Assembly (NCBI RefSeq): GCF_947255105.1
Contig: NZ_CAMYFP010000007.1
Span: forward strand, 1 to 64,000
DNA from: an uncultured Campylobacter sp.
GTDB taxonomy: Bacteria; Campylobacterota; Campylobacteria; Campylobacterales; Campylobacteraceae
Direction: 5' to 3'
Length of the DNA stretch: 64,000 nucleotides
The position numbers and the translations under genes are program-made. The notes below the pieces were generated by a model. The model was not told where the DNA came from, did no database searches, and saw nothing but the letters and a program-made list of their open reading frames with translations. Shown here piece by piece: positions 41,933 to 49,870 of the stretch. Position 1 is the first letter of the stretch. Every line of letters starts with the position of its first letter.

Positions 41933-43810
41933 TTACTCTACTTCAGCGTCGATGACATCGTCATCTTTTTTGGCATCTTTTTGTGCGCCCTTATCCTCTT
42001 TGCTGTTTGCTGCAGCTGCTTTATACATCTCTTCAGCAGCCTTGCTTAGAGCTTGAACTTTACTGTCTATCTGCTCTTTTGTAGCATCTTGATTTTTAAG
42101 AACCTCTTTTAAGTCATTGAGCGCTGACTCAATAGCTGCTCTTTGCTCACTTGGAAGCTTCTCGCCCATCTCATTTAGAGTTTTTTCAGTTTGGTGAGCT
42201 ATGCCATCGGCTTGATTTCTTGCCTCAACACTCTCTTTTCTCTTTTTATCCTCTTCTTTGTGAGCTTCTGCATCTTTTACCATCTGCTCAATCTCTGCCT
42301 CACTTAGTCCGCTTGAGCCAGTAATTCTTATATCAGTCGCCTTTCCAGTTGCCTTATCTTTGGCTGAAACTGTTAAAATACCGTTTGCATCGATATCAAA
42401 TTGAACTTCTATTTGTGGAACGCCACGAGGTGCAGGCATGATCCCCTCAAGGTTGAAGTTACCCAAAGTCTTATTATCTTTTGCAAACTCTCTCTCACCT
42501 TGAAGGACATTTATGGTAACTGCACTTTGGTTGTCCTCTGCAGTTGAGAAAACTTGAGATTTTTTAGTTGGTATTGTTGTGCCTTTTTCAATAACTTTTG
42601 TCATAACGCCACCAAGTGTTTCGATACCAAGACTAAGAGGTGTGACATCAAGCAAAAGCACATCTTTTACATCGCCCTTTATAACAGCACCTTGGATAGC
42701 AGCACCAATTGCTACAACCTCATCAGGATTGACTGATTTATTTAGCTCTTTTCCACCAAATGCTTTTTTAACTTCTTCTTGAACTAAAGGAACTCTTGTA
42801 GAGCCACCAACCATAACAATCTCTTGAATATCTCCTGTAGTGACATTTGCCTCTTTTAAGACATTTTTAAGTGTTTTAATTGTACTTGCTACCAAATCCT
42901 CAATCATACTTTCAAATTTAGCTCTAGTTAGAGTTTTGGTAAGGTGTTTTGGTCCTGTTGCATCGGCTGTAATAAATGGTAAATTTATAGTTGTCTCCAT
43001 TGCTGAGCTTAACTCTTTTTTAGCATTTTCGGCAGCCTCTTTAAGGCGCTGCATAGCCATAACATCGCCTTTTAGATCTATTCCGCTCTCGCTTTTAAAC
43101 TCACTTACAAGCCAGTCAATTAACCTATTGTCAAAGTCGTCACCGCCCAAAAAGGCATCTCCACCTGTTGATAAAACTTCAACTAAGTTATCGCCAGTTT
43201 CTAGAACAGTAACATCAAAAGTTCCACCACCCAAATCATAAACTACAATCTTTTCAGAGCTCTTTTTATCAAGTCCATAAGCAAGTGCCGCTGCTGTTGG
43301 TTCGTTGATGATACGAAGAACATTTAATCCAGCAATAACGCCCGCCTCTTTTGTAGCTTTTCTTTGAGCATCATTAAAATATGCAGGGACTGTAATGACA
43401 GCATCAACAACCTCGCCGCCAAGATAGCTTTGTGCATCCTCTTTTAACTTCATAAGAACCTTTGAAGAGATCTCTTGTGGAGTATAGACTGTGCCTGCTA
43501 TCTCAACAGCTGCTGCGCCATTTCTATCAACTATCTTATAAGGAAGTCTTTTTTGTGCCTCTTTAGCATTATTTTCATTCATCATAAGACCCATAATTCT
43601 TTTGATAGAGTAGATAGTTTTTTCAGGGTTGGTTACTGCTTGTCGCTTTGCACTATCGCCTACCAAAATCTCGCCCTTATCTGTAAAGGCAACAACTGAT
43701 GGAGTTGTATTTTTTCCCTCTTTGTTTGGGATGATTTTACTCTCCCCTCTCTCATAAACACTAACACATGAATTTGTTGTTCCTAAGTCAATTCCTATAA
43801 CTTTACTCAT
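41933..43810 (-). CDS. dnaK: Hsp70 chaperone DnaK
   Basis: A 625-residue DnaK. IGIDLGTTNSCVSV, YDLGGGTFDVTVLE and VGGSTRVPLVQ mark the ATPase domain; the linker DVLLLDVTPLSLGIETLGG and substrate domain follow; the C-terminus ends in DDDVIDAEVE, close to the usual EEVD-like bacterial tail. It is the last gene of hrcA-grpE-dnaK, 26 nt after grpE, with an AAAAGGAT ribosome site. Confidence 0.98.
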   Translation of the reverse strand: MSKVIGIDLGTTNSCVSVYERGESKIIPNKEGKNTTPSVVAFTDKGEILVGDSAKRQAVTNPEKTIYSIKRIMGLMMNENNAKEAQKRLPYKIVDRNGAAAVEIAGTVYTPQEISSKVLMKLKEDAQSYLGGEVVDAVITVPAYFNDAQRKATKEAGVIAGLNVLRIINEPTAAALAYGLDKKSSEKIVVYDLGGGTFDVTVLETGDNLVEVLSTGGDAFLGGDDFDNRLIDWLVSEFKSESGIDLKGDVMAMQRLKEAAENAKKELSSAMETTINLPFITADATGPKHLTKTLTRAKFESMIEDLVASTIKTLKNVLKEANVTTGDIQEIVMVGGSTRVPLVQEEVKKAFGGKELNKSVNPDEVVAIGAAIQGAVIKGDVKDVLLLDVTPLSLGIETLGGVMTKVIEKGTTIPTKKSQVFSTAEDNQSAVTINVLQGEREFAKDNKTLGNFNLEGIMPAPRGVPQIEVQFDIDANGILTVSAKDKATGKATDIRITGSSGLSEAEIEQMVKDAEAHKEEDKKRKESVEARNQADGIAHQTEKTLNEMGEKLPSEQRAAIESALNDLKEVLKNQDATKEQIDSKVQALSKAAEEMYKAAAANSKEDKGAQKDAKKDDDVIDAEVE

Positions 43811-43836
43811 TTTTTATCCTTTTTATTGTTTTATTT

Positions 43837-44433
43837 TTATTTTACTACTACAACCATTGCTGGTCTTAAAACTCTATCTTTATAGATATAACCTTTTTGA
43901 TAAACTTGATGGATATCTCCACTCTCTTTGGACTCATCTTCAACTTGATTTATCGCATTGTGGATATTGTGATCAAATTTACCATCAGTTTCAACCTGCT
44001 TAATACCTTGTTTTTCAAGGCTTTTTAACATCATATCAAGGCACTGTTTTACGCCATCTTTTATCTTGCTAGCCAAATCATCGCCCTGCGTATCTATGCT
44101 TAAAGCAGCCTCCAAAGCATCAATTACAGGCAAAATATCCTTTGCAAAACTCTCACTTGCATAGGCAACTGCGGTGAGTTTTTCTTTTTCAAGACGCTTT
44201 TTGATGTTTTCAAAATCTGCATTTGCACGGTAATATTTGTCGGTTAGCTCATCAACTTTTTTCTCAAGATTGATAATTTTTTCATTATCACAACTGCTTG
44301 ATTGCTCCTTTTCATCGCAACTATTGTCATTTTCTATAGTGCAATTTTCATCTTCACAAACTTTTTCAGTGCAACTCTCATCAACGTGCTTCTCTTTGCA
44401 ATCGCTCTTTTTATAAAACTTCTCTTTTTTCAT
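43837..44433 (-). CDS. grpE: GrpE nucleotide exchange factor with a six-Cys N-terminal tail
   Basis: A 198-residue GrpE. The core coiled coil (EKKVDELTDKYYRANADFEN) and the beta domain with the end DRVLRPAMVVV are normal. Residues 1-50 are a disordered acidic tail with six cysteines at about positions 12, 21, 26, 31, 39 and 48, spaced 5-9 apart. Typical GrpE tails are acidic but not Cys-rich. GrpE releases ADP from DnaK. It overlaps hrcA by 4 nt. Confidence 0.96.
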   Translation of the reverse strand: MKKEKFYKKSDCKEKHVDESCTEKVCEDENCTIENDNSCDEKEQSSSCDNEKIINLEKKVDELTDKYYRANADFENIKKRLEKEKLTAVAYASESFAKDILPVIDALEAALSIDTQGDDLASKIKDGVKQCLDMMLKSLEKQGIKQVETDGKFDHNIHNAINQVEDESKESGDIHQVYQKGYIYKDRVLRPAMVVVVK

Positions 44434-45227
44434 TTTAACCTCGCTATCTGACTAAAAAAACTCTCATAATTTTCATAAACACTTCCAGCACAAAACATCG
44501 TAGCATCTCGTCCATCAAAGACAACATCTTGCCTAATGCCCATAAAACCCTCTTTAAAAAATGGTTCAAAGACAATATTTTTAGGCAATCTATTGGAAAA
44601 GCTAGGGTCAAGCAAAAGCTTAAATCGCTCATCTTCAAATATCTTAAATGCCACAACTTCATTTGCCAAAAAGCCAACTTTTGATAATTTGAAGTTTTCT
44701 ATCTTTCTTCTAAGCTCACCAAGTCCAACCTGCATGCTGATCTCTTCGAGCTCTCCTAATGATGAGCCAACCAAATTTAAAAGTAACTTATAAACGCGCT
44801 CGTTAAATTTCACCATAAATTCAGTCTCATCAAAGATTAGCAATATATATCTACTATTATAATTTATAACCTCTTTTAAAATCTCATCGTCGCTGTTATA
44901 AATCATGCAGTAAATTTCAAAGTTGCTAACTATACGCTCAAGTTCATCATGATCGCTCAAAACCAACTTCTCGTCAAAATTTAACTTTTTCAACCAATAA
45001 GAGATCATAGTTGAGATGGTAGGAATCCTGCCGCTACTGATGTGTAGCTGCTTTATAGCTCCCTCGTCACTTAACTTTTTAAAATAAACTCTTATTGTAG
45101 AAGCTGGTATAGGCTCGTCCATTCTTACCATAAGCTCGGTTGAACCTATAGGTGAGTTATCTGCTAAATAGGCGTCTATGATGGATTGAAGTATCGCATC
45201 TCGTTTATTTATCTTCATAGTTAGCAC
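44430..45227 (-). CDS. hrcA: Heat-inducible repressor HrcA
   Basis: A 262- to 265-residue HrcA repressor. The N-terminal winged helix includes KRDAILQSIIDAYLADNSPIG and PASTIRVYFKKLSDEG; GAF-like and dimerisation parts follow, shorter and more divergent than in Bacillus. ATG 45218 (MKINKRDAIL) is 12 nt from AAAGGAG; an in-frame GTG at 45227 lies inside the CIRCE arm and is too close to it. It represses its own operon. Confidence 0.93.
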   Translation of the reverse strand: MLTMKINKRDAILQSIIDAYLADNSPIGSTELMVRMDEPIPASTIRVYFKKLSDEGAIKQLHISSGRIPTISTMISYWLKKLNFDEKLVLSDHDELERIVSNFEIYCMIYNSDDEILKEVINYNSRYILLIFDETEFMVKFNERVYKLLLNLVGSSLGELEEISMQVGLGELRRKIENFKLSKVGFLANEVVAFKIFEDERFKLLLDPSFSNRLPKNIVFEPFFKEGFMGIRQDVVFDGRDATMFCAGSVYENYESFFSQIARLK

Positions 45228-45247
45228 TCACTCCTTTAAATTGCTAG
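45221..45247 (-). promoter_or_regulatory. CIRCE-like HrcA operator overlapping the hrcA ribosome site
   Basis: On the minus strand the arms CTAGCAATT and GAGTGCTAA flank exactly 9 nt. The downstream arm is a perfect CIRCE half; the upstream arm matches TTAGCACTC at 6 of 9. The spacer holds the AAAGGAG Shine-Dalgarno. Confidence 0.75.
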
Positions 45248-45251
45248 GTGA

Positions 45252-45280
45252 ATTATACACTATGAGTGTAATATTGTCAA
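45252..45280 (-). promoter_or_regulatory. Consensus sigma-70 promoter of hrcA-grpE-dnaK
   Basis: TTGACA (45275-45280) and TATAAT (45252-45257) are separated by 17 bp, a perfect consensus. The spacer holds an inverted repeat, TACACT-cat-AGTGTA. Confidence 0.85.
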
Positions 45281-45386
45281 GTATCTTAACTAAATTTTTA
45301 AACTTTCTAGCAATAGGGTTAAAAAATGGATGAATTTATAACTTTGAGTAGCAAATAACTTAGGTATAAAAACAGCACCAACAAAA

Positions 45387-45488
45387 GAGTTATTGCTCTT
45401 AAGAAAAAAGCGCTAATCTCTTTAGATAGTTTAAAAGTGCTTAAATTTCACTCTATCCTGTTAATTGAAATTTAGACAGAAAATTAAA
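45387..45488. repeat. Tandem repeat copy 1 (about 102 bp)
   Basis: First of two adjacent imperfect copies. Shared blocks include TTATTGCTCTTAAG, AAAAGTGCT, AAATTTCACTCT and GTTGAAATTTAGA-like ends (here GTTAATTGAAATTTAGA). It lies in the non-coding gap between hrcA and the 78-aa gene. No ORF or known element was recognised. Confidence 0.75.
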
Positions 45489-45587
45489 GAATTATTGCTC
45501 TTAAGCAAAAAAGTGCTGTCTTTTAGATAATTAAAAAGTGCTAAATTTCACTCTCTCTTATAGTTGAAATTTAGATAAAAAATTTAG
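45489..45587. repeat. Tandem repeat copy 2 (about 99 bp)
   Basis: Second copy, roughly 80% like copy 1 by eye, differing by substitutions and short indels. It overlaps the last 17 bp of the 45571-45807 gene, so a duplicated 3' flank is one possible origin. The non-coding gap 45281-45386 before the pair shows nothing else that I recognise. Confidence 0.7.
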
Positions 45588-45807
45588 GATATCTCTCTTT
45601 CAGAAAGCTAACAACCTCTATAATCTCATCAACACCCTCTGCCTCAGAGTTTTGTAAAATCTCATCAATATGCTCTACATAGAGGTCGCGCACTTTTTCA
45701 AGATTGTCTTTTTTTACTCCTGCATAAAATAGCGTAGCCCGTAAAAGCAGCTCTATCTCATACATCAAATCATCAATCTCTATCTCTTCTAGCTCATTTT
45801 TTTTCAT
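45571..45807 (-). CDS. Small acidic hypothetical protein
   Basis: A 78-residue helical, acidic protein (KKNELEEIEIDDLMYEIELL at the start, ending ERYPKFFI). Not recognised. It overlaps the DHH phosphoesterase gene by 14 nt, so the two are coupled. Its 3' end lies in the second copy of the tandem repeat. Confidence 0.7.
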   Translation of the reverse strand: MKKNELEEIEIDDLMYEIELLLRATLFYAGVKKDNLEKVRDLYVEHIDEILQNSEAEGVDEIIEVVSFLKERYPKFFI

Positions 45808-46822
45808 CGCTATTCTCCTCTTTGACCTTTAAATTTATATAGTCTTGAAGCTGTTTTTTGATCTCTTCATACAAAAATCCATCTTTAAATTGCAAAAAGA
45901 CTCCGCCACTCGCATTTTTATGTCCACCGCCACCAAAAAGTTTTGCCGCCATCACACTTACATCAAGTCCATCATCGGCTCTTATGCTAACTCCCTTTTT
46001 AGAGTTGATATCCATAAAAAAGTCAAAATCCCTGTTTGCCCTTAAAAAGTCATTGCCAATTACCGAAGTATTGCCTATGTTGTAGGTCAAAATGCCTCTA
46101 TGTCCGTTATAATCAATGCTAAATTTCTCCTTTTGATCTGACAAAAGCAGGACAATATAATTTGAGATGAGATTGCCAAATGAGTCGTTTTTATCTCTTT
46201 TAAAGAACTCTTTTTTTATAAAGTAGAGCTTCTCATCGAGCTTTATATGAGCCTCTTCTTCATTAAAAAAGCTCATAGAACTACTTAAGATGTGAAAAAT
46301 ATAGTCTCTATGCTCTTTGTCAAACATAATCTTATTTATCTCTTTTGCAGTTGCAACTGCCGCAAGCAAGACCTTCCCAAGCTCAAATTCCTCTTCATCA
46401 CTCTTCCAGATATCTACAGAATTTATAACTTTTGTTATCTTTTCAAGCCCCTTTTTATCGCCAAATATTGAGCTAAAAAAATCAAAAGTTATAGCACTTG
46501 CTGATCTTTGAGTATCCAAAAAATACCACTCATACTCGCCAACGCACTCTAACGCGCTTATGTGATGGTCTAAAAGAGTTATTTTTACCTCTTTTTCTTT
46601 GCAAAACTCATCTAATTTTTTGCACTGGGCAAGAGAGAGATTTAGATCGGTTATCAAGATACAATCGCCCTTTTGCGCCAATGCAGTTATCTGCTCTATC
46701 CTTTGATCGATCTCTCGACCATAATTTGAGTTAAAAAAGACAATATCATCAAAATATCTGCTAGTTATAAATTGCGCGCCATATCCGTCAAGATCGGTAT
46801 GTGAAAGATGGAAAACCTTCAA
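45794..46822 (-). CDS. DHH-family phosphoesterase
   Basis: A 342-residue DHH/DHHA1 protein. Metal motifs are HLSHTDLDGYGAQF (the DxD block), ITDLNLS and TLLDHHIS (DHH); the C-terminal substrate motif is FGGGGHKNASGG. Relatives degrade short RNAs (NrnA), pAp or cyclic dinucleotides; which applies here cannot be told. It overlaps the Rrf2 gene by 4 nt. Confidence 0.88.
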   Translation of the reverse strand: MKVFHLSHTDLDGYGAQFITSRYFDDIVFFNSNYGREIDQRIEQITALAQKGDCILITDLNLSLAQCKKLDEFCKEKEVKITLLDHHISALECVGEYEWYFLDTQRSASAITFDFFSSIFGDKKGLEKITKVINSVDIWKSDEEEFELGKVLLAAVATAKEINKIMFDKEHRDYIFHILSSSMSFFNEEEAHIKLDEKLYFIKKEFFKRDKNDSFGNLISNYIVLLLSDQKEKFSIDYNGHRGILTYNIGNTSVIGNDFLRANRDFDFFMDINSKKGVSIRADDGLDVSVMAAKLFGGGGHKNASGGVFLQFKDGFLYEEIKKQLQDYINLKVKEENSDEKK

Positions 46823-47220
46823 AATTTCTCTCCTTTTAAAATATCTTCTAATGTAATATCCTCTAAAAAGTTGTCAATATGCTTTTGTAGGGCGCTAAAC
46901 ATATACCAAATTTTACAGCTTTGATTTTGATAGCACTCATTTACAGTGCAGTCAAAAACCCTAGACTGGCTATTTTCAGCAGCACTCAATATCTCTTTTA
47001 AGCTTAAATTTGATGGCTCTTTAGCTAAGATAAAACCACCATTTGCCCCTTTGTATGAGATCACAATCTCCTCTTTTGCTAAGTTTTGCAACACCTTTGC
47101 CAAAAAGCTTTTTGAAAGAGCAAGTTCGCTTGAGATCTTCTCAACGCCAACTGCCTCTTTGTGATCGGCAAGATAGATAAGTGCAAAAAGTGCATATTCG
47201 CTAGCTTTTGTAAAGAGCAT
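46819..47220 (-). CDS. Rrf2/IscR-like transcriptional regulator
   Basis: A 133-residue Rrf2 regulator. The winged helix covers KASEYALFALIYLADH and LSKSFLAKVLQNLAKEEIV, with KGANGGFILAK as the wing. Three cysteines in FDCTVNECYQNQSCKIW are spaced CX5CX5C, as in the Fe-S ligands of IscR, so it probably senses iron-sulfur or redox state. It is the first gene of a three-gene unit with the DHH protein; targets are unknown. Confidence 0.9.
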   Translation of the reverse strand: MLFTKASEYALFALIYLADHKEAVGVEKISSELALSKSFLAKVLQNLAKEEIVISYKGANGGFILAKEPSNLSLKEILSAAENSQSRVFDCTVNECYQNQSCKIWYMFSALQKHIDNFLEDITLEDILKGEKF

Positions 47221-47306
47221 ATCACCCCTTTTTTAGTTTGTCTTATTTTAGCTAAAAAATTTAACAATAATCTATTGAAATTTAGCTAGATTTGAGATTG
47301 TTTTTG

Positions 47307-47312
47307 TATAAT
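47307..47312 (+). promoter_or_regulatory. -10 box of rpsO
   Basis: TATAAT after TTTTTG, 33 nt before the rpsO ATG; a strong CAGGAGG ribosome site follows. Confidence 0.6.
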
Positions 47313-47344
47313 ATGAGCTTAAATTTACCGATCAGGAGGCTAAA

Positions 47345-47617
47345 ATGGCTTTAGAAACGGCTGACAAACAACAAATAGTTGCGAAATTCGCTAGAAATGA
47401 GAAAGATACAGGCTCAAGTGAGGTGCAAATTGCACTTTTAAGTAGTAGAATTACATACCTAACAGAGCATCTTCAAAAAAATCCTAAAGACTTTTCTTCA
47501 AGACTTGGACTATTAAAACTAGTTGGTAAAAGAAAAAGACTTATGAAATATCTAAAAGAAAAAGATTATTCAACTTATACAAAGCTTATAGCTGAGTTGG
47601 GATTGAAAGATAGATAG
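47345..47617 (+). CDS. rpsO: 30S ribosomal protein S15
   Basis: A 90-residue S15 of normal length. DTGSSEVQIALLSSRITYLTEHL and LVGKRKRLMKYLKEKD are the 16S-binding helices. It has a strong ribosome site and a hairpin right after the stop. It is divergent from the Rrf2 regulator. Confidence 0.98.
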   Translation: MALETADKQQIVAKFARNEKDTGSSEVQIALLSSRITYLTEHLQKNPKDFSSRLGLLKLVGKRKRLMKYLKEKDYSTYTKLIAELGLKDR

Positions 47618-47620
47618 TCG

Positions 47621-47640
47621 TTAAGCCCATTTGGGCTTAA
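47621..47640 (+). terminator. Hairpin after rpsO
   Basis: TTAAGCCCA-TT-TGGGCTTAA is a perfect 9-bp stem 3 nt after the stop, followed by TCTATTGTATTTT. Confidence 0.75.
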
Positions 47641-47682
47641 TCTATTGTATTTTCCAAATTTAACTTAAAATTACTTCTTAAT

Positions 47683-48390
47683 TTAACTTTTAAAAGCTAC
47701 AAAAGTAGAAAAATTGCCCCATCTAAAGAGAGTTTCAACTGCTTTAAAACCAGCATTTTGACAGAGTTTTTTGTTTTCATCTTCGGTATATGGTATCAAG
47801 ACATTTTCCAAAGCCTCTCTTTTTTGAGCTATCTCATATCTGCTATAGCCCTGTTTTTCTTTGTAACTTTCATAAATTTCAATCATCTCTTTGGTAAAAA
47901 CGCCATCCTTAAAGACCAGTTTTTCACTAAAGATAAAAAGAGCGTTGTCATTTAGGGAGTGATAAATTTTGTCTATGAAGCTCTGCCTATTTATCGGGCG
48001 GATAAATTGCAATGTGTAGTTAAGCAAGACAACATCGGCATTTGCAAAAGAGAAATTTAAGATATCATCTAAGACAAACTTCACATCTGCTCCAAAAGCC
48101 AAAGCTTTGTTTTTGGCGCTCTTTATCATGGCATCTGAGTTATCAACGCCAACCAAACAGAGATCTTTTCTCTTTTGATAGAGTTTTAGAAGCAAAGATC
48201 CAGTTGAACAGCCAAGATCAAAGACTTTTGCCCCATTTATCGCTCGTTTTGCCACTACATCGCAAATTAGCTCGCTGCTTATCTCATAGTAAGGCACACT
48301 TCTGCTTATCATATCGTCAAAAACACTAGCAACACTCTCATCGAACTCAAACTGCTTTTTTATCGGTCTTTTAAATAGCTCATCTTTCAA
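47683..48390 (-). CDS. cmoA: Carboxy-S-adenosyl-methionine synthase CmoA
   Basis: A 235-residue methyltransferase-fold enzyme that makes carboxy-SAM for wobble uridine modification. FDESVASVFDDMISRSVPYY at the start, VFDLGCSTGSLLLKLYQ (SAM loop) and LLNYTLQFIRPINR are typical. It overlaps the end of ribF by 11 nt. The partner cmoB is not in this window. Confidence 0.93.
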   Translation of the reverse strand: MKDELFKRPIKKQFEFDESVASVFDDMISRSVPYYEISSELICDVVAKRAINGAKVFDLGCSTGSLLLKLYQKRKDLCLVGVDNSDAMIKSAKNKALAFGADVKFVLDDILNFSFANADVVLLNYTLQFIRPINRQSFIDKIYHSLNDNALFIFSEKLVFKDGVFTKEMIEIYESYKEKQGYSRYEIAQKREALENVLIPYTEDENKKLCQNAGFKAVETLFRWGNFSTFVAFKS

Positions 48391-49192
48391 CTTCTAAAAT
48401 CCTTTTTGCCATCTCTATATCTTTGTAAATTTGCTCTTTTAGGTCGCTAAAAGTTTTAAATTTGTGATTATCTCTCATAAAGTCAATAAAGCTAAGCTCC
48501 ACCTTTGAAACTTTTGTGCAACTAAATGGCTCAAGGATGTGTGACTCAACACTAAACTCATCATCAACACTAACCCTTTTTCCAATAAAACTTACACTTT
48601 TATAAGAGATATTGTCAATGAGTGTCTTTGTTGCATAAACTCCCTCTTTTGGTAGAAAGTAGCCTTTGGTATCTAAATTGAGCGTTGGAACAAACTCTTT
48701 TTTGCCAAGCCCGTTACCTTTGATAATCTCTCCTACAAGAGTGTAGCTTCTACCAAGAAATTTATTTGCCATAATGGTGTTGCCGTTTTTGAAAAATTCC
48801 TTAATCTTACTAGTATGAACGCCAATATCATCTATACAAAACTCATCGATAATCTCAACTTCGCCATCAAAATAGCGCTTAAGATCGGCTGAGCTTGCCT
48901 CTTTGTTAAATCCAAAATAAAAATCATTGCCAACAACAATAAGCTTTAAGTTTGCAAAGCGACTTTTTAGCTCTTGGATAAATTTCTTAGCACTCCACCT
49001 CTGTATATTTTCAAACTCATAATAGACAAGTGGCAGGTCGCTAAAACACTTTCTTCTTTTGCCAGGTGTAAGCGTTGCTTTGTGATTTTCGATAACTACA
49101 ACTGCCCCGTTATTAAGTCTTTCAAAGAGCTTTTTATGTCCCAAATGCATACCATCAAAGCGCCCTATTGTGATAGAGTCAATTTTGTCCAT
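48380..49192 (-). CDS. ribF: Bifunctional riboflavin kinase/FAD synthetase
   Basis: A 270-residue RibF making FMN and FAD. TIGRFDGMHLGHKKLFERL is the adenylyltransferase motif, and GNGLGKKEFVPTLNLDTKG with GVYATKTL the kinase (PTxN) motif. I start at ATG 49192, directly after the stop of the lipoprotein gene; an ATG at 49237 would lie inside that gene. It is somewhat short for RibF. Followed by cmoA. Confidence 0.93.
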   Translation of the reverse strand: MDKIDSITIGRFDGMHLGHKKLFERLNNGAVVVIENHKATLTPGKRRKCFSDLPLVYYEFENIQRWSAKKFIQELKSRFANLKLIVVGNDFYFGFNKEASSADLKRYFDGEVEIIDEFCIDDIGVHTSKIKEFFKNGNTIMANKFLGRSYTLVGEIIKGNGLGKKEFVPTLNLDTKGYFLPKEGVYATKTLIDNISYKSVSFIGKRVSVDDEFSVESHILEPFSCTKVSKVELSFIDFMRDNHKFKTFSDLKEQIYKDIEMAKRILEVER

Positions 49193-49193
49193 T

Positions 49194-49691
49194 TTAGTTC
49201 CAATTAAGCCAAGTGATCTTTGAGTTATCATAGCCATGCATCTTTGCGTGATTTAGAAAGACAACTTTTATAACTTCTGGTATGCTCTTTTTACGCGAGA
49301 TTATCCAGAGCTTATTTTTGCCAAAGATAAGTGCATATTGGTAAAATGGATCCACCTTTACAATCTCATATCTACCACTAAAGCTCTCCCCAACAAAAAG
49401 TGGCGAGCCCTTTTTTCCAAACTGCTTTGCACTAAAATGCTCTGTTTTTGTAAATGGTGGGTTTTTTTTGCTTAGCTCTTTGGTTATAAAAAGAGTTTTG
49501 TTTTTATAAAGATAGTTAGATCTTATCTCATCAAACTCATTTTGCGATGAGTCGATAAATGCAAGCTCATACCAAAGTCCTGCTACTTTGCTCTCATCGA
49601 TACTTTCAATGCTATTTTTAGAAACTGTCGGCGAGTTTGTGGCACATCCAACAAAGATAAGAACTAAAGCAAATTTAAAAATCCATCTCAT
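49194..49691 (-). CDS. Lipocalin-like lipoprotein
   Basis: A 165-residue lipoprotein: signal peptide with lipobox FVGCA, then GLWYELAFID (the lipocalin GxW motif) near residue 38. The rest is a probable eight-strand barrel: FSGRYEIVKVDPFYQYALIF and LWIISRKKS near the end fit Blc. Blc-type lipocalins bind lysophospholipids at the outer membrane. ATG 49691 has AAGGA 5 nt upstream. It lies 2 nt before ribF. Confidence 0.83.
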   Translation of the reverse strand: MRWIFKFALVLIFVGCATNSPTVSKNSIESIDESKVAGLWYELAFIDSSQNEFDEIRSNYLYKNKTLFITKELSKKNPPFTKTEHFSAKQFGKKGSPLFVGESFSGRYEIVKVDPFYQYALIFGKNKLWIISRKKSIPEVIKVVFLNHAKMHGYDNSKITWLNWN

Positions 49692-49720
49692 ATCATTCCT
49701 TAAATTTTTAGATAATTTTA

Positions 49721-49870
49721 TCATCTATTTTTGCATATAATGGCAATTACTGAAGAGATTATAAACAAAACTCCCATTGCAACCTCTATATACTCTTTTT
49801 TATGAAAGCCATTATAGATGAAAACAAGGGCGATGATGATAAGTAGATAAGGTAGCGCTTTTCTAACCAT
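49721..49870 (-). CDS. Small two-helix membrane protein after ligA
   Basis: A 49-residue ORF with two hydrophobic helices (LPYLLIIIALVFIY and VAMGVLFIISSVIAII) joined by NGFHKKEYIE. It overlaps the end of ligA by 8 nt. From memory, C. jejuni has a small membrane protein in the same place (Cj0587). The function is unknown. Confidence 0.7.
   Translation of the reverse strand: MVRKALPYLLIIIALVFIYNGFHKKEYIEVAMGVLFIISSVIAIICKNR

Noticed and set aside
42554..43699. Several plus-strand ORFs opposite dnaK
   Set aside because: They are shadows of a strongly biased, conserved gene; no ribosome sites or family features.
45281..45587. CRISPR array or rRNA/tRNA-like element in the repeat gap
   Set aside because: Only two copies of about 100 bp with no spacers and no cloverleaf; it is a tandem duplication, not an array.
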